Assembly: GCA_023451395.1 (NCBI GenBank)
Contig: JAEXZL010000212.1
Span: 1 to 14,945, forward strand
Direction of reading: 5' to 3'
DNA: 14,945 bases
Source: Bacillota bacterium
GTDB lineage: Bacteria; Bacillota; Clostridia; Clostridiales; Clostridiaceae
Below are positions 13,006 to 14,945 of this stretch, piece after piece. The notes under the pieces are model-generated. The model made no database searches and was not told the origin of the DNA. It was given only the letters and a program-made list of their open reading frames with translations. The first letter of the stretch is position 1; each line of letters starts with the position of its first letter. The translations under genes were made by a program, and so were the position numbers.

Positions 13006-13962
13006 TTAAAGCACCTCCCAATTCATTGAACTTTCTCTTAGGTAATTTATTACTTTTTCCTCATTTTCCTTAGCTACATTAATAACCAATGTACCTAAAA
13101 CATCCTCTCTAAACCTCTCAAGCTTTCCCCATACTATTGAAAAGTCAATATCTAAAGCTCTTGCCATAGAAGTTATAAAGGAATTTTCACTAAACTCCTT
13201 AGGGAAGAATATTTTAATGTTTACCCCATAATCAGGAAGCACATCTTCTTCACCCAAGAATTTCTTAAGATGATTATTGGGCTGAAGAAAAAGTTCACTG
13301 CTTTTACCAATTGCTTTTACTTTTCCATCCTCTAATAAAGCAACTCTTTCGCAGATTTCCTTCACTACCTCCATCTGATGAGTTACCACCACGATGGTTA
13401 TTCCTAGCTTTCTATTAATATCCTGTAGAAGCTGTAGAATCCCCTTTGTAATACTTGGATCTAAAGCTGAAGTAGCCTCATCGCATAAAAGCACCTTTGG
13501 GTTTAAAGCTAAGGCCCTGGCTATGGCAACTCTCTGCTTCTGCCCACCACTTAAGGATTTAGGCTTTACTTTAATCTTATCTGATAATCCAACTAGCTCT
13601 AAAAGCTCCCTAACTCTTTTATCAATTTCCCCTTTGCTTTTTCCCCAGGTTTCTAAGGGAAGAGCTACATTATCATAAACATTCTTTCTTTCTAAAAGAT
13701 TAAAGCTTTGAAAAATCATACCCAAATCCTTACGGAGAGCTCTAAGCTCATTACTCTTAAGGCTTGAGATTTCCTTTCCCATGACCTTAACGGTTCCCTT
13801 ATTATATGCCTCTAATCCATTTAAACATCTCAATAATGTGGATTTCCCCGCACCACTTCTTCCTATTACTCCGAAGATTTCCCCTTCTTTAATTTCAAAG
13901 CTTACATCCTTTAATACTTCTATATCTTGGTACTGCTTATATAATCCCTTTATCTCTATCAT
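13006..13962 (-). CDS. Methionine ABC transporter ATP-binding protein
   Basis: A 318-residue ABC ATPase counted from the ATG at 13962, which has GGGGGA 7 bases upstream; an in-frame TTG 18 bases earlier has no such site. Motifs are Walker A GRSGAGKST (34-42), signature LSGGQ (137-141), Walker B VLLCDE (157-162) and H195 in VTHQM. The C-terminal 70 or so residues form the NIL (ACT-like) domain, with the family's VNIKIFF and LGTLVINV strands. In MetN proteins this domain binds methionine and inhibits uptake when the cell is replete. It is the first gene of the operon, directly after the SAM riboswitch terminator. Confidence 0.94.
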   Translation of the reverse strand: MIEIKGLYKQYQDIEVLKDVSFEIKEGEIFGVIGRSGAGKSTLLRCLNGLEAYNKGTVKVMGKEISSLKSNELRALRKDLGMIFQSFNLLERKNVYDNVALPLETWGKSKGEIDKRVRELLELVGLSDKIKVKPKSLSGGQKQRVAIARALALNPKVLLCDEATSALDPSITKGILQLLQDINRKLGITIVVVTHQMEVVKEICERVALLEDGKVKAIGKSSELFLQPNNHLKKFLGEEDVLPDYGVNIKIFFPKEFSENSFITSMARALDIDFSIVWGKLERFREDVLGTLVINVAKENEEKVINYLRESSMNWEVL

Positions 13963-13983
13963 TAATCTTCCCCCTAACAAAAT

Positions 13984-14010
13984 AAAAAGGCCGAAGAATA
14001 AACCTCGGCT
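13984..14010 (-). terminator. Riboswitch-controlled terminator before metN
   Basis: On the minus strand GCCGAGG (14009-14003) pairs with CTTCGGC (13996-13990) and is followed by CTTTTTATTTT. It stops transcription when SAM is bound. Its 3' half is contested by an antiterminator: AAGAATAAA right after the aptamer (14032-14024) is perfectly complementary to TTTATTCTT (14002-13994). Confidence 0.9.
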
Positions 14011-14029
14011 TAGCTCGCTTAAATTTATT

Positions 14030-14128
14030 CTTATCTCTCAGCATAATGCTGTTGGAATTGGCACCGATGTATTTAACATACCGGTTGCCGGGCTTCATAG
14101 GGCCAGTCCCTCCACCTCTCTTGATAAG
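14030..14128 (-). ncRNA. SAM (S-box, SAM-I) riboswitch aptamer
   Basis: The minus strand carries the S-box core in order. P1 is CTTATC/GATAAG (14128-14123 with 14035-14030), followed by AGAGAGGTGGAGGGACTGGC, then CCTATGAAGCCCGGCAACC, then GGTGCCAATTCC and GCTGAGAGATAAG. This is the classical SAM-I aptamer that turns methionine genes off at high SAM. The 3' P1 strand overlaps the antiterminator, so SAM binding releases the terminator downstream. It controls metN-metI-metQ. Confidence 0.97.
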
Positions 14129-14162
14129 ATCCACTTATTCTTTATTCAGTTGCAATAACATA

Positions 14163-14191
14163 ATTATAATAAGTAAAAGTAAAAAAAGCAA
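14163..14191 (-). promoter_or_regulatory. Promoter of the met operon
   Basis: On the minus strand TTGCTT (14191-14186) and TATAAT (14168-14163) are separated by 17 bases, about 35 bases before the aptamer, which is the expected place. The remaining DNA up to the divergent permease gene (14192-14340) shows no gene. Confidence 0.75.
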
Positions 14192-14343
14192 TAAAAAATT
14201 AAATATTTTTTAATAAGCTCATATTTATATACATTTATTTCTAACATATCAATAATATAACACGCTGAAATTGTTTACTTTGATATTTTCATAATAATTA
14301 GATATTCCTAAAAGAATTAAAGTAAGCAAGTTTCTTTTTCATA

Positions 14344-14352
14344 TGTTATAAT
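14344..14352 (+). promoter_or_regulatory. Extended -10 element of the TauE/SafE gene
   Basis: TGTTATAAT is an extended -10 element (TGn-TATAAT) 31 bases before the start codon. No good -35 is present 17 bases upstream, which extended -10 promoters tolerate. Confidence 0.5.
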
Positions 14353-14383
14353 TTTTTTATGTTCATTTTTTGGGGGTTATTTT

Positions 14384-14945
14384 ATGGGTAAGTTAATTTT
14401 TTTATGTATAGCAGGCTTTATTGCAGCCTTTGTAGATGCTGTGGCAGGAGGTGGTGGCCTTATTACAGTACCTGCTTATCTTCTAGCTGGATTTCCGCCA
14501 CATCTTGCTCTAGGAACAAATAAATTTGCCTCCTCTACAGGCTCCTTTACAAGCTCACTTAAGTTTATAAGAGCTAAGAAGGTGAATTTTGAATTTTTAA
14601 AATACGTAGTGCCTGTAACCTTTGTTGGTGCAGTCTTAGGGGTAAAAACTGTGCTTTTAATAGACCAAAGCTTTTTATACCCCATTGTTATGATTCTTAT
14701 ACTCTTTGTGGGACTTTATACACTCTTCTCTAAAAATCTTGGGGTGGAACAGAACTATAAAGGGATGACATCCAAGAGCCTAACCCTTGGACTTATTCTA
14801 GGCTTTCTTTTAGGATTTTATGATGGATTTTTTGGTCCAGGCACCGGTTCCTTCATAATATTTGGCCTTATATATATTTTTAAATTAGATTTTGTCCATG
14901 CCAGTGGTAATGCTAAAGTCATGAATTTTACCAGCAATTTTGCTT
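14384..14945 (+). CDS. TauE/SafE family membrane permease (5' part, cut by the window end)
   Basis: The first 187 codons of a multi-helix membrane protein; the stop lies beyond the window. The first helix and AGGGGLITVPAYLLAG (21-36), GTNK (44-47) and the second-half repeat GFYDGFFGPGTGSF (144-157) are hallmarks of the TauE/SafE family (formerly DUF81). Its members are proposed exporters of sulfite, sulfoacetate or other anions, or otherwise uncharacterised permeases. The ATG at 14384 follows GGGGG at 8 bases; an earlier ATG at 14359 is out of frame. It diverges from the met operon. A sulfur link with methionine uptake is tempting, but unproven. Confidence 0.85.
   Translation, partial: MGKLIFLCIAGFIAAFVDAVAGGGGLITVPAYLLAGFPPHLALGTNKFASSTGSFTSSLKFIRAKKVNFEFLKYVVPVTFVGAVLGVKTVLLIDQSFLYPIVMILILFVGLYTLFSKNLGVEQNYKGMTSKSLTLGLILGFLLGFYDGFFGPGTGSFIIFGLIYIFKLDFVHASGNAKVMNFTSNFA

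Noticed and set aside
13963..13980. Earlier TTG start for metN
   Set aside because: The ATG at 13962 has GGGGGA at the right distance; the TTG has none and lies within the leader.
13937..14134. Minus-strand open frame of 65 codons upstream of and overlapping metN
   Set aside because: It is the SAM riboswitch and its terminator read as protein.
14271..14325. Inverted GTTTACTTT / AAAGTAAGC before the TauE/SafE gene as an operator
   Set aside because: Imperfect, far apart and in very AT-rich DNA; likely chance.
1..14945. CRISPR arrays, tRNA or rRNA genes, toxin-antitoxin pairs, phage genes, integrases
   Set aside because: Looked for on both strands; no evenly spaced short repeats, RNA gene cores or matching proteins were seen.

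Overview
The window looks like chromosome from a low-GC, Gram-positive anaerobe of the Clostridia type. I infer this from AT-rich intergenic DNA, strong AGGAGG ribosome binding sites, sigma-A-like promoters, a classical S-box (SAM) riboswitch and the gene families present. Species cannot be named from sequence alone. Almost every gene is on the minus strand; the exceptions are a 5'-nucleotidase-type gene at the left and a truncated TauE/SafE permease at the right edge.

Left part (1-3025): a plus-strand metallophosphoesterase/5'-nucleotidase without a signal peptide lies between two fragments of ABC-transporter ATPase sequence on the minus strand. These are a signature/Walker B piece at about 2281-2451 and a C-terminal tail at about 322-407. 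Most of the remaining 0.9 kb downstream of the gene is a decayed dispersed repeat.

Middle part (3026-9300), an accessory-looking block read leftwards: a PadR regulator, two DUF1048 proteins, a cysteine-rich KTR protein with its own terminator, and a DrrA/DrrB-type ABC ATPase and permease. This resembles a PadR-controlled export/resistance module. It is preceded by a second exporter, an MsbA/BmrA-like ABC half-transporter, whose 5' leader holds a possible 18-codon leader peptide and two mutually exclusive hairpins at the ribosome binding site. A tandem-GNAT protein lies upstream of that. A zinc-ribbon fragment, probably from a transposase, lies between the exporter and GNAT genes.

Right part (9430-14945), more core-like: rlmCD/rumA-type 23S rRNA m5U methyltransferase behind a short RDD-like membrane protein; the methionine importer operon metN-metI-metQ controlled by a SAM riboswitch with a readable terminator/antiterminator switch; and the start of a TauE/SafE permease gene.

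A repeat of about 235 bp occurs in two good copies (2610-2842, 9431-9668), one diverged copy (6031-6162) and a short fragment (2221-2268), all in the same orientation. The two best copies include the 3' end of rlmCD (intact at 9630, a remnant at 2817-2846) and bracket the 6.6 kb block of exporter, regulator and acetyltransferase genes. That fits a duplication or island-type insertion at the rlmCD 3' end, although no integrase is visible. The most testable new observations are the exporter leader switch, the repeat family with its link to rlmCD, and the KTR gene set inside the PadR/DUF1048/ABC module.
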